A stretch of DNA of 64,000 nt from Acetobacteraceae bacterium (GTDB lineage: Bacteria > Pseudomonadota > Alphaproteobacteria > Acetobacterales > Acetobacteraceae): the NCBI GenBank assembly GCA_027482245.1, contig JAIXWG010000016.1, forward strand, positions 1 through 64,000, in the 5' to 3' direction. Each line of letters begins with the position of its first letter. The first letter of the stretch is position 1. Positions 35,278 through 42,889 of the stretch are shown one piece after another. The notes under the pieces were generated by a model. The model was not told where the DNA came from. It saw nothing but the letters and a program-made list of their open reading frames with translations, and made no database searches. A program made the translations under genes and the position numbers.

Positions 35278-36453
35278 ATGCCCATCATCAACCGCATCGC
35301 CGCCCTGCAGCCCGAGATGGAGGCCTGGCGGCGCGACCTGCACGAATATCCGGAGCTGCGCTTCGAGGAGAGCCGGACGGCGGAGCAGGTGGCGAAGCTG
35401 CTGGCCTCCTGGGGCATCGAGGTCCACACCAACATCGCGAAGACCGGCGTGGTCGGCGTGCTGCGCGGCACGGGCAGTTCCGGCCGCACCATCGGGCTGC
35501 GCGCCGACATGGACGCGCTGCCGATGACGGAGGCGACGGGCCTTCCCTATGCCTCGAAGAACCCCGGCCGCATGCATGCCTGCGGCCATGACGGCCACAC
35601 GACGATGCTGCTGGGTGCGGCGAAGTACCTGGCGGAGACGCGCAACTTCGACGGCACGGTCCACTTCATCTTCCAGCCCGCGGAGGAAGGCGGCGCCGGC
35701 GCCAAGGTGATGATGGATGAGGGCCTCTTCGCCCGCTTCCCCTGCGACACCGTCTATGGCGTGCACAACGATCCGTCCCTGCCGCTGGGCGAGGCCGATG
35801 TGCGGGACGACGTGATGATGGCGGCGAGCGACATCTTCTTCATCACCGTGCGCGGCAAGGGTGGCCATGCCGCGCGGCCGCATGGCGGCATCGACCCGAT
35901 CGTCGTCGGCGCGCAGATCGTCTCCGCGCTGCAGACCATCGTCGCGCGGCGCGTTGATCCGCTGGAGGCAGCGGTGATCTCCACCACGCAGTTCCATGCC
36001 GGCACGGCCACCAACATCATCCCGGACGAGGCGACGCTCTGCGGCACCGTCCGCACGCTGAAGCCGGAGGTGCAGGATCTGGTCGAGGCCTCCATGCGGC
36101 GCGTGGTGGAGGCGACGGCGGCGGCGCATGACGCGGTGGCGGAATTCACCTACCAGCGCGGCTATCCGCCGACGGTGAACCACGCCGAGCAGGCGCGCCG
36201 CGCGGCGCGGGCCGCGTCCAGCGTGCTGGGCGAGGGCAAGGTGCGGCGCGACATGCCGCCGGTGATGGGCGGCGAGGATTTCAGCTTCATGCTGCTGGAA
36301 CGCCCGGGCGCCTACCTCAAGCTCGGCCAGGCGGCGGGGGCCAAGGGGTCGGCGCCGGTGCACACGGTGCAATACGACTTCAACGACGACCTGCTGCCCG
36401 TCGGCGCCAGCTACTTCGCGACGCTGGTGGAGCAGGAGATGCCGCGGGGGTAG
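35278..36453 (+). CDS. M20 family amidohydrolase/peptidase (hippurate hydrolase-like)
   Basis: The 391-residue enzyme has the M20D marks: RRDLHEYPELRFEE, GLRADMDALPMTEATGLPYAS, HACGHDGHTTMLLGAAKYL (metal His, Cys and Asp), IFQPAEEGGAGAKVMMDEG (catalytic and metal Glu) and VMGGEDFSFMLLERPGAYLKLG. It removes acyl groups from N-acyl amino acids in the cytoplasm. GAAGGAAT lies before the ATG. The closeness of DUF1028 supports joint work on one substrate class. Confidence 0.93.
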   Translation: MPIINRIAALQPEMEAWRRDLHEYPELRFEESRTAEQVAKLLASWGIEVHTNIAKTGVVGVLRGTGSSGRTIGLRADMDALPMTEATGLPYASKNPGRMHACGHDGHTTMLLGAAKYLAETRNFDGTVHFIFQPAEEGGAGAKVMMDEGLFARFPCDTVYGVHNDPSLPLGEADVRDDVMMAASDIFFITVRGKGGHAARPHGGIDPIVVGAQIVSALQTIVARRVDPLEAAVISTTQFHAGTATNIIPDEATLCGTVRTLKPEVQDLVEASMRRVVEATAAAHDAVAEFTYQRGYPPTVNHAEQARRAARAASSVLGEGKVRRDMPPVMGGEDFSFMLLERPGAYLKLGQAAGAKGSAPVHTVQYDFNDDLLPVGASYFATLVEQEMPRG

Positions 36454-36476
36454 GCCCCGGGAGAAGACAGACCTGC

Positions 36477-36495
36477 GGCCGGCGTGAAGCCGGCC
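36477..36495 (+). terminator. Hairpin after the M20 gene
   Basis: GGCCGGC-GTGAA-GCCGGCC forms a perfect 7-bp stem 24 bases after the M20 stop. No T tract follows. It may stop transcription entering the convergent Kef gene. Confidence 0.4.
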
Positions 36496-36526
36496 GAGGC
36501 CGCAAATGCGGCCCGCCGCTTATGCG

Positions 36527-36595
36527 GCGAAGCCAAGCGGCCGGAGGCTGCGCGTCACGCCGCAGGCGTGCCTTCGGCACGACGCGCCTGAGGGC
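36527..36595. repeat. Intergenic GC-rich repeat, copy B
   Basis: The segment shares its first 20 or so bases (GCGAAG, then AAGCGGCCGGAGGC) and its end (TGAGGGC) with the copy at 34561-34602, but has an extra hairpin (GTGCCTTCGGCAC at 36568-36580). It fills the gap between the M20 and Kef genes. Confidence 0.5.
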
Positions 36596-36603
36596 AAGAA
36601 TCC

Positions 36604-38331
36604 TTACCCCGCGGCGATGTCCTCCATGGCGCGGCGGCGGAGGACGTCCACCGTCGCCTGCGCGGTGGAGGCCGCGACGCCGAGGCTCTGCATGGCGTAG
36701 TCCGCCATGCCGAGCGCGGTCTCCCGCTCCCCCATCAGCACCAGGCCGGTGCCGGCGATCTCCTGCTCCAGCCAGGCCACTTCCTCGTCGCTATGGGTGC
36801 GGACCACGGCCTGAATGCCGGGGCGGGCGGCGCGGGCCAGGCGCAGCACCTCCCTCGCCTGGGGCGCGTCGGGCAGCGCCACGATGACCAAGCGGGCGCG
36901 TTCGGGGGCGGCGGCGTGCAGCACCTCCGGCCGCGTGGCGTCGCCCCAGACGGCGGGGATGCCCTGGGCGACCAGGCGTTCCGCGCCGGCGCGATCCTCC
37001 TCCACCACGATCAGCGGCAGGTGGTGACGGCGGAGCGCGGCGATGACGACGCTGCCGACGCGGCCGGAGCCGACGACGATGGCGTGGTCCGCCAGCACGG
37101 GCCAGGGGAGTTGCGGTGGCGCCTGCGGCCGCGCATCGGGGCGGGCCAGGCGCTTCTCCAGCCAGGGGGTCAGCGCCTCCGCCCCCTTCAGCAGCAGCGG
37201 CGTGGCGATGATGGTGCCGACGGCGGCGACCAGGATGGGGCCGCGCACGCCGTCCGGCAGCAGGCCCTGGCGGATCGCGACCTCCGTCAGCAGGAAGGAG
37301 AATTCGCCGATCTGCGCGATGCCGGCGGCGACCACCAGCGCGATGCGTGGGGCCACGCGGAAGGCCAGCATGACGGCCAGCGCGCCGCCGCCGATGCCGA
37401 CCAGCACGGCCGCCAGCGCGGCGATCGCGGCCAGCGGCGCATCCCCCACCACGCTGAGGTCGAGCAGCAGGCCGACCGAGACGAAGAAGATGGCGGAGAA
37501 GATGCGGGCGAGCGGCGTCGCCTCCGCCGCGGCCTGGTGGCCGACATCGCTTTCCCCCAGCACCACGCCGGCGAAGAAGGCGCCCAGCGCGAAGGAGACG
37601 CCGAAGAGGGAGGAGGCGACGACCGCGACGCCGAGCGCGGCCGCCAGCACGGCGAGGGTGAAGAGTTCGCGGGAGCCCCCGCGCGCCACCCGCACCAGCG
37701 CCCAGGGCAGCGCGCGGCGGCCGGCCAGCACCATCACCAGCGCGAAGGCGATGAGGGAGAGCGCGGCCTTGCCGACATCCAGCACCAGCCCCTGCCCGTC
37801 TCCGCCCCCCGCCAGGGCCGGCAGCAGGACGAGGGCGAAGACGACGACGAGGTCCTGCATCACCAGCCAGCCCAGCGCGAGCCGCCCCGGCGGGCCGCCG
37901 AGCTTGCCGCGTTCCTCCAGCGCCTTGGTCGCGACGGCGGTGGAGGAGATGGCGAGCGCCAGCCCAAAGGCGAGCGAGGCGCCCGGCGCCAGGCCGAGCA
38001 GCCCCTGCCCCACCAGGGAGCCGAGCCCCATGGCCACCGCGATCTGCAGCACCGCCCCGGGCACCGCGACGCGCCACACCGCCAGCAGGTCCGCGGGCTT
38101 GAAATGCAGCCCGACGCCGAAGAGCAGCAGCGCCACGCCGACTTCCGCCATGGCGGAGACCATGCCGCGTTCCGCCAGCGACCCCGGCAGGTAGGGGCCG
38201 ATCAGCATGCCGGCGGCGATGTAGCCGATCAGCGCCGGCATCCGCAGCAGGCGCGCCCCGCTGCCGAGGATGAAGGCGAGCAGGATGCAGGCGACGAGGG
38301 TCGCCAGCATGGGGTCGGGTCCATGGGGCAT
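36604..38331 (-). CDS. Kef/YbaL-type cation:proton antiporter
   Basis: The 575-residue protein combines a CPA2 membrane domain of about 12 segments (GARLLRMPALIGYIAAGMLIGPYLPG, LLLFGVGLHFKPADLL, ISSTAVATKALEERGKL, LGAFFAGVVLGES) with a C-terminal TrkA-N domain from about residue 415 (HAIVVGSGRVGSVVIAALRRHHLPLIVVEEDRAGAERL) that binds NAD(H). It exports potassium or exchanges monovalent cations for protons. It is convergent with the M20 gene and stands alone. No KefF/KefG accessory gene lies nearby. Confidence 0.92.
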   Translation of the reverse strand: MPHGPDPMLATLVACILLAFILGSGARLLRMPALIGYIAAGMLIGPYLPGSLAERGMVSAMAEVGVALLLFGVGLHFKPADLLAVWRVAVPGAVLQIAVAMGLGSLVGQGLLGLAPGASLAFGLALAISSTAVATKALEERGKLGGPPGRLALGWLVMQDLVVVFALVLLPALAGGGDGQGLVLDVGKAALSLIAFALVMVLAGRRALPWALVRVARGGSRELFTLAVLAAALGVAVVASSLFGVSFALGAFFAGVVLGESDVGHQAAAEATPLARIFSAIFFVSVGLLLDLSVVGDAPLAAIAALAAVLVGIGGGALAVMLAFRVAPRIALVVAAGIAQIGEFSFLLTEVAIRQGLLPDGVRGPILVAAVGTIIATPLLLKGAEALTPWLEKRLARPDARPQAPPQLPWPVLADHAIVVGSGRVGSVVIAALRRHHLPLIVVEEDRAGAERLVAQGIPAVWGDATRPEVLHAAAPERARLVIVALPDAPQAREVLRLARAARPGIQAVVRTHSDEEVAWLEQEIAGTGLVLMGERETALGMADYAMQSLGVAASTAQATVDVLRRRAMEDIAAG

Positions 38332-38396
38332 GGCCCGACCATAGCCGACCGTGACGGCCGTTGCCCATCACGCGCCCCCTTGCCACGATGGGCGGG

Positions 38397-39206
38397 ATGC
38401 GCGCCCCCGATCCCTTCGACCTCACCTTCTCCCGCGGCTCCATGCTGGGCTGGGACCCGCCGGCGCCCCGGCCGGGCGCGCCCGCGCTGCTGCTGCTGCA
38501 TGGCGCGGCCTGCGGCGCCTGGGTCTGGGCGGAGGGCTTCGGCAGCCGCCTGGCCGCGGCGGGCCATGCGGTCTTCGCGCCGGGCTTCAACCGCGGCTCC
38601 TCGCAGCGCCCGGCGGGGCTGGCAGATTACGCGGATGACGCGCGGGCGGCGATCGCGGCCATCCGGCGGCCGGTCGTGATCGTCGGCCATTCCCTCGGCG
38701 GGCTGGTGGCGCAGCGTCTGCTGTCGGAGCCCGAGGTGGCCGGCATCGCGCTGCTGGCGCCGGCGCCGCCGGAGGGCCTGGCCTGGGCCAATTGGCGGCT
38801 CGCCATGGCGGACCCGCCGCTGTGGCGCGCGGTGGCGCGGATGACGGAACCGGGCGCGGGCGCCGCCCAGGCCGCGCTGCTGAAACGCGCCTTGTTCAGC
38901 GCGGCGATGCCGGAGGCGCAGGCGCTGCGCCACATCGCGCGGATGGGGTCCGAAAGCCGCAGCGCGCTGCTGGAGGCGCAGGCGCCGCAACCCGTGCCGC
39001 CGGCCTGGGGCGTGGGCAAGCCCGCCGTGATCTATGGCGCGCGGCGGGACCCGCTGGTGCCGCCCGATGCGGTAGTGCGCACCGCCGCCTGGCACGCCGC
39101 GCCCTTTGCCCTGCTGGATGGCATGGCCCATGCGATGATGCTGGACTGGGGCTGGGAAGGCCTGGCGGACCGGCTGCTGGCCTGGGTGGAGGAAACCTGG
39201 AAGTGA
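38397..39206 (+). CDS. Alpha/beta hydrolase
   Basis: The protein (269 residues from 38397) has LLLLHGAACGAWVW (oxyanion HG), VVIVGHSLGGLVAQRL with the nucleophile Ser, GARRDPLVPP with the acid Asp and GMAHAMMLDWGWE with the His, a complete catalytic triad. It belongs to the small esterase/MhpC-like group. The start is uncertain: 38388 and 38361 are in frame and none has a clear ribosome site. Its stop overlaps the start of the SDR gene (GTGA), so the two enzymes act in the same context. Confidence 0.87.
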   Translation: MRAPDPFDLTFSRGSMLGWDPPAPRPGAPALLLLHGAACGAWVWAEGFGSRLAAAGHAVFAPGFNRGSSQRPAGLADYADDARAAIAAIRRPVVIVGHSLGGLVAQRLLSEPEVAGIALLAPAPPEGLAWANWRLAMADPPLWRAVARMTEPGAGAAQAALLKRALFSAAMPEAQALRHIARMGSESRSALLEAQAPQPVPPAWGVGKPAVIYGARRDPLVPPDAVVRTAAWHAAPFALLDGMAHAMMLDWGWEGLADRLLAWVEETWK

Positions 39207-39925
39207 GCGACGCCGTCCTGATCACCGGCGGTTCCGGCGGCATCGGCCGCGCCATCGCGCGCCGCGCGGTGGAAGCGGGCCTGTCGGTGGTGAACCTCGA
39301 CCTGCGCGCCCCCGATGAATTGCTGCCGCGCGAGGCCTTTTTCGCGTGCGACTTCGCGGATCTGGCCTCGGCGCGCGGGGTGTTGGCGGAGGCGGCGGCG
39401 AAGCATGCGCCGCTGCGCCTCGTGAACAATGTCGGCGTGGTGAAGCCCGCCTCCATCGAGGAGACGACGCCGGAAGACCTGGCGACGGTGATGGATGTGA
39501 ACCTCCGCAGCGCGCTGCTGGCGGCGCAGGCCCTGCTGCCGGCGATGCGGGCCGCGCGCTTCGGGCGGATCGTCAACATCGCGTCCCGCGCCGCGCTGGG
39601 GAAGGAACTGCGCAGCGCCTACGGCGCCAGCAAGGCGGGGCTGATCGGGCTCGCCCGCACCTGGGCGCTGGAACTGGCGGCCGACGGCATCACGGTGAAC
39701 GCCATCGGGCCCGGCCCCATCGCGACGGAACTGTTCCGCCGCGCCAACCCGGACAACAGCCCCCGCACGCGCGCGATCATCGAGGGCATTCCCGTGAAGC
39801 GGCTCGGCACGCCGGAGGATGTGGCGCATGGCGTCCACTTCTTCCTGGATGACCGCGCGGGCTTCGTGACGGGGCAGGTGCTGTATGTCTGCGGGGGCAT
39901 GACGGTGGGGCTGGCGCCGGTCTGA
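39203..39925 (+). CDS. Short-chain dehydrogenase/reductase
   Basis: The 240-residue classical SDR starts at a GTG overlapping the hydrolase stop. VLITGGSGGIGRAIARR is the cofactor loop, LVNNVG the NNxG motif, IVNIASRAALGKELRSAYGASKAG the Ser-Tyr-x3-Lys catalytic site and VNAIGPGPIATELF the PG motif. It is closest in style to FabG-like enzymes. The coupling to the hydrolase suggests an ester or lactone to hydroxy to keto conversion. Substrate unknown. Confidence 0.9.
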   Translation: MSDAVLITGGSGGIGRAIARRAVEAGLSVVNLDLRAPDELLPREAFFACDFADLASARGVLAEAAAKHAPLRLVNNVGVVKPASIEETTPEDLATVMDVNLRSALLAAQALLPAMRAARFGRIVNIASRAALGKELRSAYGASKAGLIGLARTWALELAADGITVNAIGPGPIATELFRRANPDNSPRTRAIIEGIPVKRLGTPEDVAHGVHFFLDDRAGFVTGQVLYVCGGMTVGLAPV

Positions 39926-39962
39926 TCCCGGCTTCCGCGTCCCCCTCCCCTCGGAGAGGGCT

Positions 39963-40823
39963 TCAGCCCGCCGAAACCCAGGGCGTCAGCAGATCCGCGG
40001 GGCCGAGGGGGCGGCTGCCGCGGACCATGGTGCGGTGAAGGCGCCAGGCGGCCGGGAAGGCGGCGCGGTGCAGGACGGCGCTGTTGTCCCAGACCACCAG
40101 GTCGCCGGCCTGCCAGCGATGCCGCAGCGTGATGGCGGGGTCCGTCGCCACCGCCAGCAGGCGGTGCAGCAGCGCCTCGCCCTCCGCCTCCGACAGGCCG
40201 CGGATGCGGGCGGTGGTGTCATGGTCCAGCACCAGGGCGCGCCGGCCCGTCACGGGGTCGATCCGCACCAGCGGGTGCACCACGGGGGCGAGGCCCGCGG
40301 CGCGGCCGCGGGGATGCGCGTGCTCCACGGCGAGATACTCGATCCGCTCCCGCAGATGGGGATCGAGCCGCGCATAGGCCGCGACCTGGGAAGCGAAGGC
40401 GATGACGCCGCCCTCGGCCGGGATCTCCGCAGCGAAGAGGGCGGAATAGCGGCTCGGCGCCTCCGCCCAGGTCATGTGGGCGTGCCACTGGGCGTGGCGG
40501 TCATCGGGCTCGTCCTGCTCCAGCACCACCTCCGGCAGGCCGGGCAGGGCGAGGCGGGAGAGCGGGTGGCGGGACAGCGTGCCGAGGCGGGCGGTGAAGG
40601 CCACCTGCTGCACGGGGTCCAGCGCCTGGCCGCGCAGCACCACCACCTCATGCGCCTCCAGCGCCTGGCGGAGCGCGGCCGCGCCGGCGCCGTCCAGGTC
40701 GCGCGTCACGTCGAGGCCCAGCACCTCCACCCCGAAGGCGGGATGCAGCGGGCGCGCCTCCAGCCCGCAGGCGGAGAGGGGCGCGGGGCGGGTTGGCAGG
40801 ATGGCGGCGGGGAGGGAGGACAT
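39963..40823 (-). CDS. TauD/TfdA-like dioxygenase with an HxH metal motif
   Basis: The 286-residue protein has the double-stranded beta-helix pattern of TauD: HPAFGVEVLGLDVTRDLD, EVVVLRGQALDPVQQVAFTARLG, LEQDEPDDRHAQWHAHMTW, GDLVVWDNSAVLHRAAF and RLHRTMVRG. In the family iron is held by HxD and a distal His, and the Arg binds 2-oxoglutarate. Here the first motif is His114-Ala-His116, with His252 distal, so the usual Asp is His. The DNA reads this clearly (CAC GCC CAC). It may use another metal geometry or be inactive as an oxygenase. A 12-codon leader ORF lies 57 bases upstream. Substrate unknown; sulfur compounds are suggested by the neighbourhood. Confidence 0.85.
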   Translation of the reverse strand: MSSLPAAILPTRPAPLSACGLEARPLHPAFGVEVLGLDVTRDLDGAGAAALRQALEAHEVVVLRGQALDPVQQVAFTARLGTLSRHPLSRLALPGLPEVVLEQDEPDDRHAQWHAHMTWAEAPSRYSALFAAEIPAEGGVIAFASQVAAYARLDPHLRERIEYLAVEHAHPRGRAAGLAPVVHPLVRIDPVTGRRALVLDHDTTARIRGLSEAEGEALLHRLLAVATDPAITLRHRWQAGDLVVWDNSAVLHRAAFPAAWRLHRTMVRGSRPLGPADLLTPWVSAG

Positions 40824-40879
40824 GGGGCGGTGTTCCAGGCAGGGGGGCGCGACGGGCACGGGGCGGGATGCGGTGAGCG

Positions 40880-40918
40880 TCAACACCCCTGGCGCTTCGT
40901 GTCCCGGCGGGCCGGCAT
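40880..40918 (-). CDS. Candidate leader peptide upstream of the TauD-like gene
   Basis: A 12-codon ORF, MPARRDTKRQGC, is preceded by a full GGAGG 7 bases before its ATG, a better site than that of the TauD-like gene 57 bases downstream. It is basic and ends Gly-Cys-stop. This is what a translated regulatory leader would look like, with cysteine supply as a possible signal. No clear attenuator stem is visible in the 57-base gap. Confidence 0.45.
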   Translation of the reverse strand: MPARRDTKRQGC

Positions 40919-41061
40919 GGAATAACCTCCGTCGATCGTGGAATCTGATTACACAACAAAAACTGGTTGAGTCCACCACCTCACGCCGTCGGACCGGATA
41001 AAAAACACTTCGCCATCGTCGATCCATTGATTGCGTCCGTGATGTCTTGGAATATCCGGCC

Positions 41062-41217
41062 ATGCCTGACTGCCCCCCTGCCCCGCCAGCCCGCCCGCGC
41101 CGCGCCATGCCGCTTGCCGACCTGCGCGACGGTCCCCTCGCCCTCGCGCTGCGGGCGGTGCTGGTGATGGGCGCCACGGCGGCGGCGCTGGCGGCGCTCG
41201 GGCTGCTCCACCCGTGA
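41062..41217 (+). CDS. Small membrane protein of unknown function
   Basis: The 51-residue ORF MPDCPPAPPARPRRAMPL... has a Pro-rich start and one hydrophobic segment (ALALRAVLVMGATAAALAALGLL). An internal start at 41107 would leave 36 residues. It is followed with a TGATG overlap by a second tiny ORF and then by the YeeE gene. The upstream 140 bases (40925-41061) are the most AT-rich of the region, as expected for promoters; I cannot place a precise -35/-10 pair. No family recognised. Confidence 0.4.
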   Translation: MPDCPPAPPARPRRAMPLADLRDGPLALALRAVLVMGATAAALAALGLLHP

Positions 41218-41318
41218 TGGAGGCGGCGATGTGGGGCTGGCTGGCGGCCATCCTGCTGGCCGCCCCGCCGGTGCGGGCGGAGGAAGAGGCGCTGCTGGCC
41301 GCGACGGTGATCCTGTAG
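41217..41318 (+). CDS. Tiny secreted or membrane peptide ORF
   Basis: The 33-residue ORF begins in the stop of the previous small ORF (TGATG). It reads as a signal peptide (MWGWLAAILLAAPPVRA) followed by EEEALLAATVIL. It ends 52 bases before the YeeE start. The overlap and the clean signal-peptide form favour a real gene, but it is too short to be sure. Confidence 0.35.
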   Translation: MEAAMWGWLAAILLAAPPVRAEEEALLAATVIL

Positions 41319-41370
41319 CGCCGGCGGGCCGCGCCCCCTATCTCGCGTCGCAACCGGAAGGGAATCGGGC

Positions 41371-42504
41371 GTGGCGAGGGTGGCGGCGGGTCTGCTGGTG
41401 GTGGGTGGCGCGGCCTGGCTGGACGGTGGCTTCTGGCTGCTGGGCGCGGCGCTGGGCTTCGTGCTGTTCCAGGCGAGCTTCGGCTTCGCCGGCGCCTTCC
41501 GGCGGCTGCTGGCGGAAGGCCGCGGCGCGGGGCTGCGCGCGCAGATGGTGCTGCTGGCGGTGGCGACGGCGCTGATGCTGCCGGCGATCGAGGCCGGCAG
41601 CCTGGCGGGCGCGCCGGTGCGGGGCTTCGTCTTCCCGGTCGGCGTCGCCCTGCTGGTCGGCGCCTTCCTCTTCGGCATCGGCATGCAGATCGGCGGCGGC
41701 TGCGCCTCCGGCACGCTCTACACGGCGGCGGGCGGAGGCGCGCGGATGTGGATCACGCTGGCGGCCTTCATCGCCGGCGCCACGCTGGCGGCCTGGCAGT
41801 TCGAGGCCTGGGCGGATTGGCCGGGGATCGGCGCGGTGTCGCTGCCGGGCCTGCTCGGGCTCTGGCCGGCGGTGGCGCTCAGCCTCGCGGTCTTCGCGCT
41901 GGTCTGGGCGGCGTCGCGCGCCGTGGAGAAAGCACGGCATGGCGCGGTGGAACACATGGGCTGGCGGCCAGACGCGCCCTTCCCGGCGGTGCTGTGGCGC
42001 GGCCCGTGGCCGATGGCCTGGGGGGCTGTGGGCCTGGCCCTGCTGTCGGTGGCGACGCTCTGGCTGGCCGGGCGGCCCTGGGCCATCACCGCGGCTTTTC
42101 CTCTGTGGGGTTCCAAGATCGTCGAAGGGCTGGGCTGGGACGATCCGGCCTTCTGGCCCTTCTGGGAGGACCCGACCCGGACGGAGGCGCTGCTGCGGCC
42201 GTGGCTCGCGGACCGGACCACGGTGATGGACCTCGGCCTGATGGCGGGCGCCTTCCTGGCGGCGGCGATGGCGGGGCGGGCGGGGGGCTGGCGCTGGCCG
42301 CGCCTCGGGGAGGCCATTGCCTCCGTCCTGGGTGGGCTGCTGCTGGGGGTGGGGGCGGTGTTGGCCTCGGGCTGCAACATCAGCGCCTATCTCGGCGGCA
42401 TCGCCTCCGGCAGCCTGCATGGCTGGGTCTGGATCGTCCCGGCGCTGCTGGGGAATGCGGTGGGGCTGCGGCTGCGGCCGGTCTTCGGACTGGCGCGTGC
42501 GTGA
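41371..42504 (+). CDS. YeeE/YedE family (TsuA-like) thiosulfate/sulfur-compound transporter
   Basis: The 377-residue protein from GTG 41371 (GGAAGG upstream) has about ten membrane segments and two conserved cysteine motifs, GMQIGGGCASGTLYTAAGGG and LASGCNISAYLGGIASGS, which in TsuA pass thiosulfate along the pore. The two halves have similar inverted patterns. It is upstream of cytochrome c, FCSD and soxYZ, so it probably imports or moves sulfur compounds for that pathway. Direction and exact substrate are inferred. Confidence 0.9.
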   Translation: MARVAAGLLVVGGAAWLDGGFWLLGAALGFVLFQASFGFAGAFRRLLAEGRGAGLRAQMVLLAVATALMLPAIEAGSLAGAPVRGFVFPVGVALLVGAFLFGIGMQIGGGCASGTLYTAAGGGARMWITLAAFIAGATLAAWQFEAWADWPGIGAVSLPGLLGLWPAVALSLAVFALVWAASRAVEKARHGAVEHMGWRPDAPFPAVLWRGPWPMAWGAVGLALLSVATLWLAGRPWAITAAFPLWGSKIVEGLGWDDPAFWPFWEDPTRTEALLRPWLADRTTVMDLGLMAGAFLAAAMAGRAGGWRWPRLGEAIASVLGGLLLGVGAVLASGCNISAYLGGIASGSLHGWVWIVPALLGNAVGLRLRPVFGLARA

Positions 42505-42514
42505 TTCGCGGTAT

Positions 42515-42544
42515 TTGACATCATCAATTCGTGCATTGTAGCAA
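42515..42544 (+). promoter_or_regulatory. Candidate promoter of the cytochrome c-FCSD-soxYZ genes
   Basis: A perfect TTGACA (42515-42520) is followed after 18 bases by TAGCAA (42539-42544), a weak -10, in an AT-rich patch 40-70 bases before the cytochrome start. The spacer holds CAAT and ATTG arms (42525-42538) that might bind a regulator. Confidence 0.45.
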
Positions 42545-42584
42545 CACCCCCGGAACGACGCCCAATGTCGCCGGGGAACGAACG

Positions 42585-42878
42585 ATGATGCGCATGACAC
42601 TCCTTGCCGCCGCGCTGGCGGCCGGGTTGCCGCTGGGCGGGGCCCGCGCCCAGGCACCGCTGGTGGCGGAAGGCTGCATCGGCTGCCACGGCCCGAATGG
42701 CGCGGGGGCGGGGGGCGTGCCGACGCTCGCGGGGCGGGACCGGGCGGAGCTCATCGCGCTGATGGCCGCCTTCCGCGCCAATGAGCGGCCCGCGACCATC
42801 ATGGGCCGCGTCGCCCGCGGCTATACGGAGGCCGAGATCGCCGCCGCCGCCGACCATTTCGCCCGCCTGCCGCGCTGA
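42585..42878 (+). CDS. Monohaem cytochrome c (flavocytochrome c subunit-like)
   Basis: The 97-residue protein has a Sec signal peptide (RMTLLAAALAAGLPLGGARA) and a class I haem site EGCIGCHGPNGAGAGGVPTLAG, with a later Met (ATIMGRVARGY) as a likely sixth ligand. GGGGAACG lies ahead of the ATG at 42585. Next to FCSD it fits the small electron-accepting subunit (SoxE/FccA), taking electrons from sulfide oxidation in the periplasm. Confidence 0.88.
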   Translation: MMRMTLLAAALAAGLPLGGARAQAPLVAEGCIGCHGPNGAGAGGVPTLAGRDRAELIALMAAFRANERPATIMGRVARGYTEAEIAAAADHFARLPR

Positions 42879-42889
42879 GGAGCCGCACC

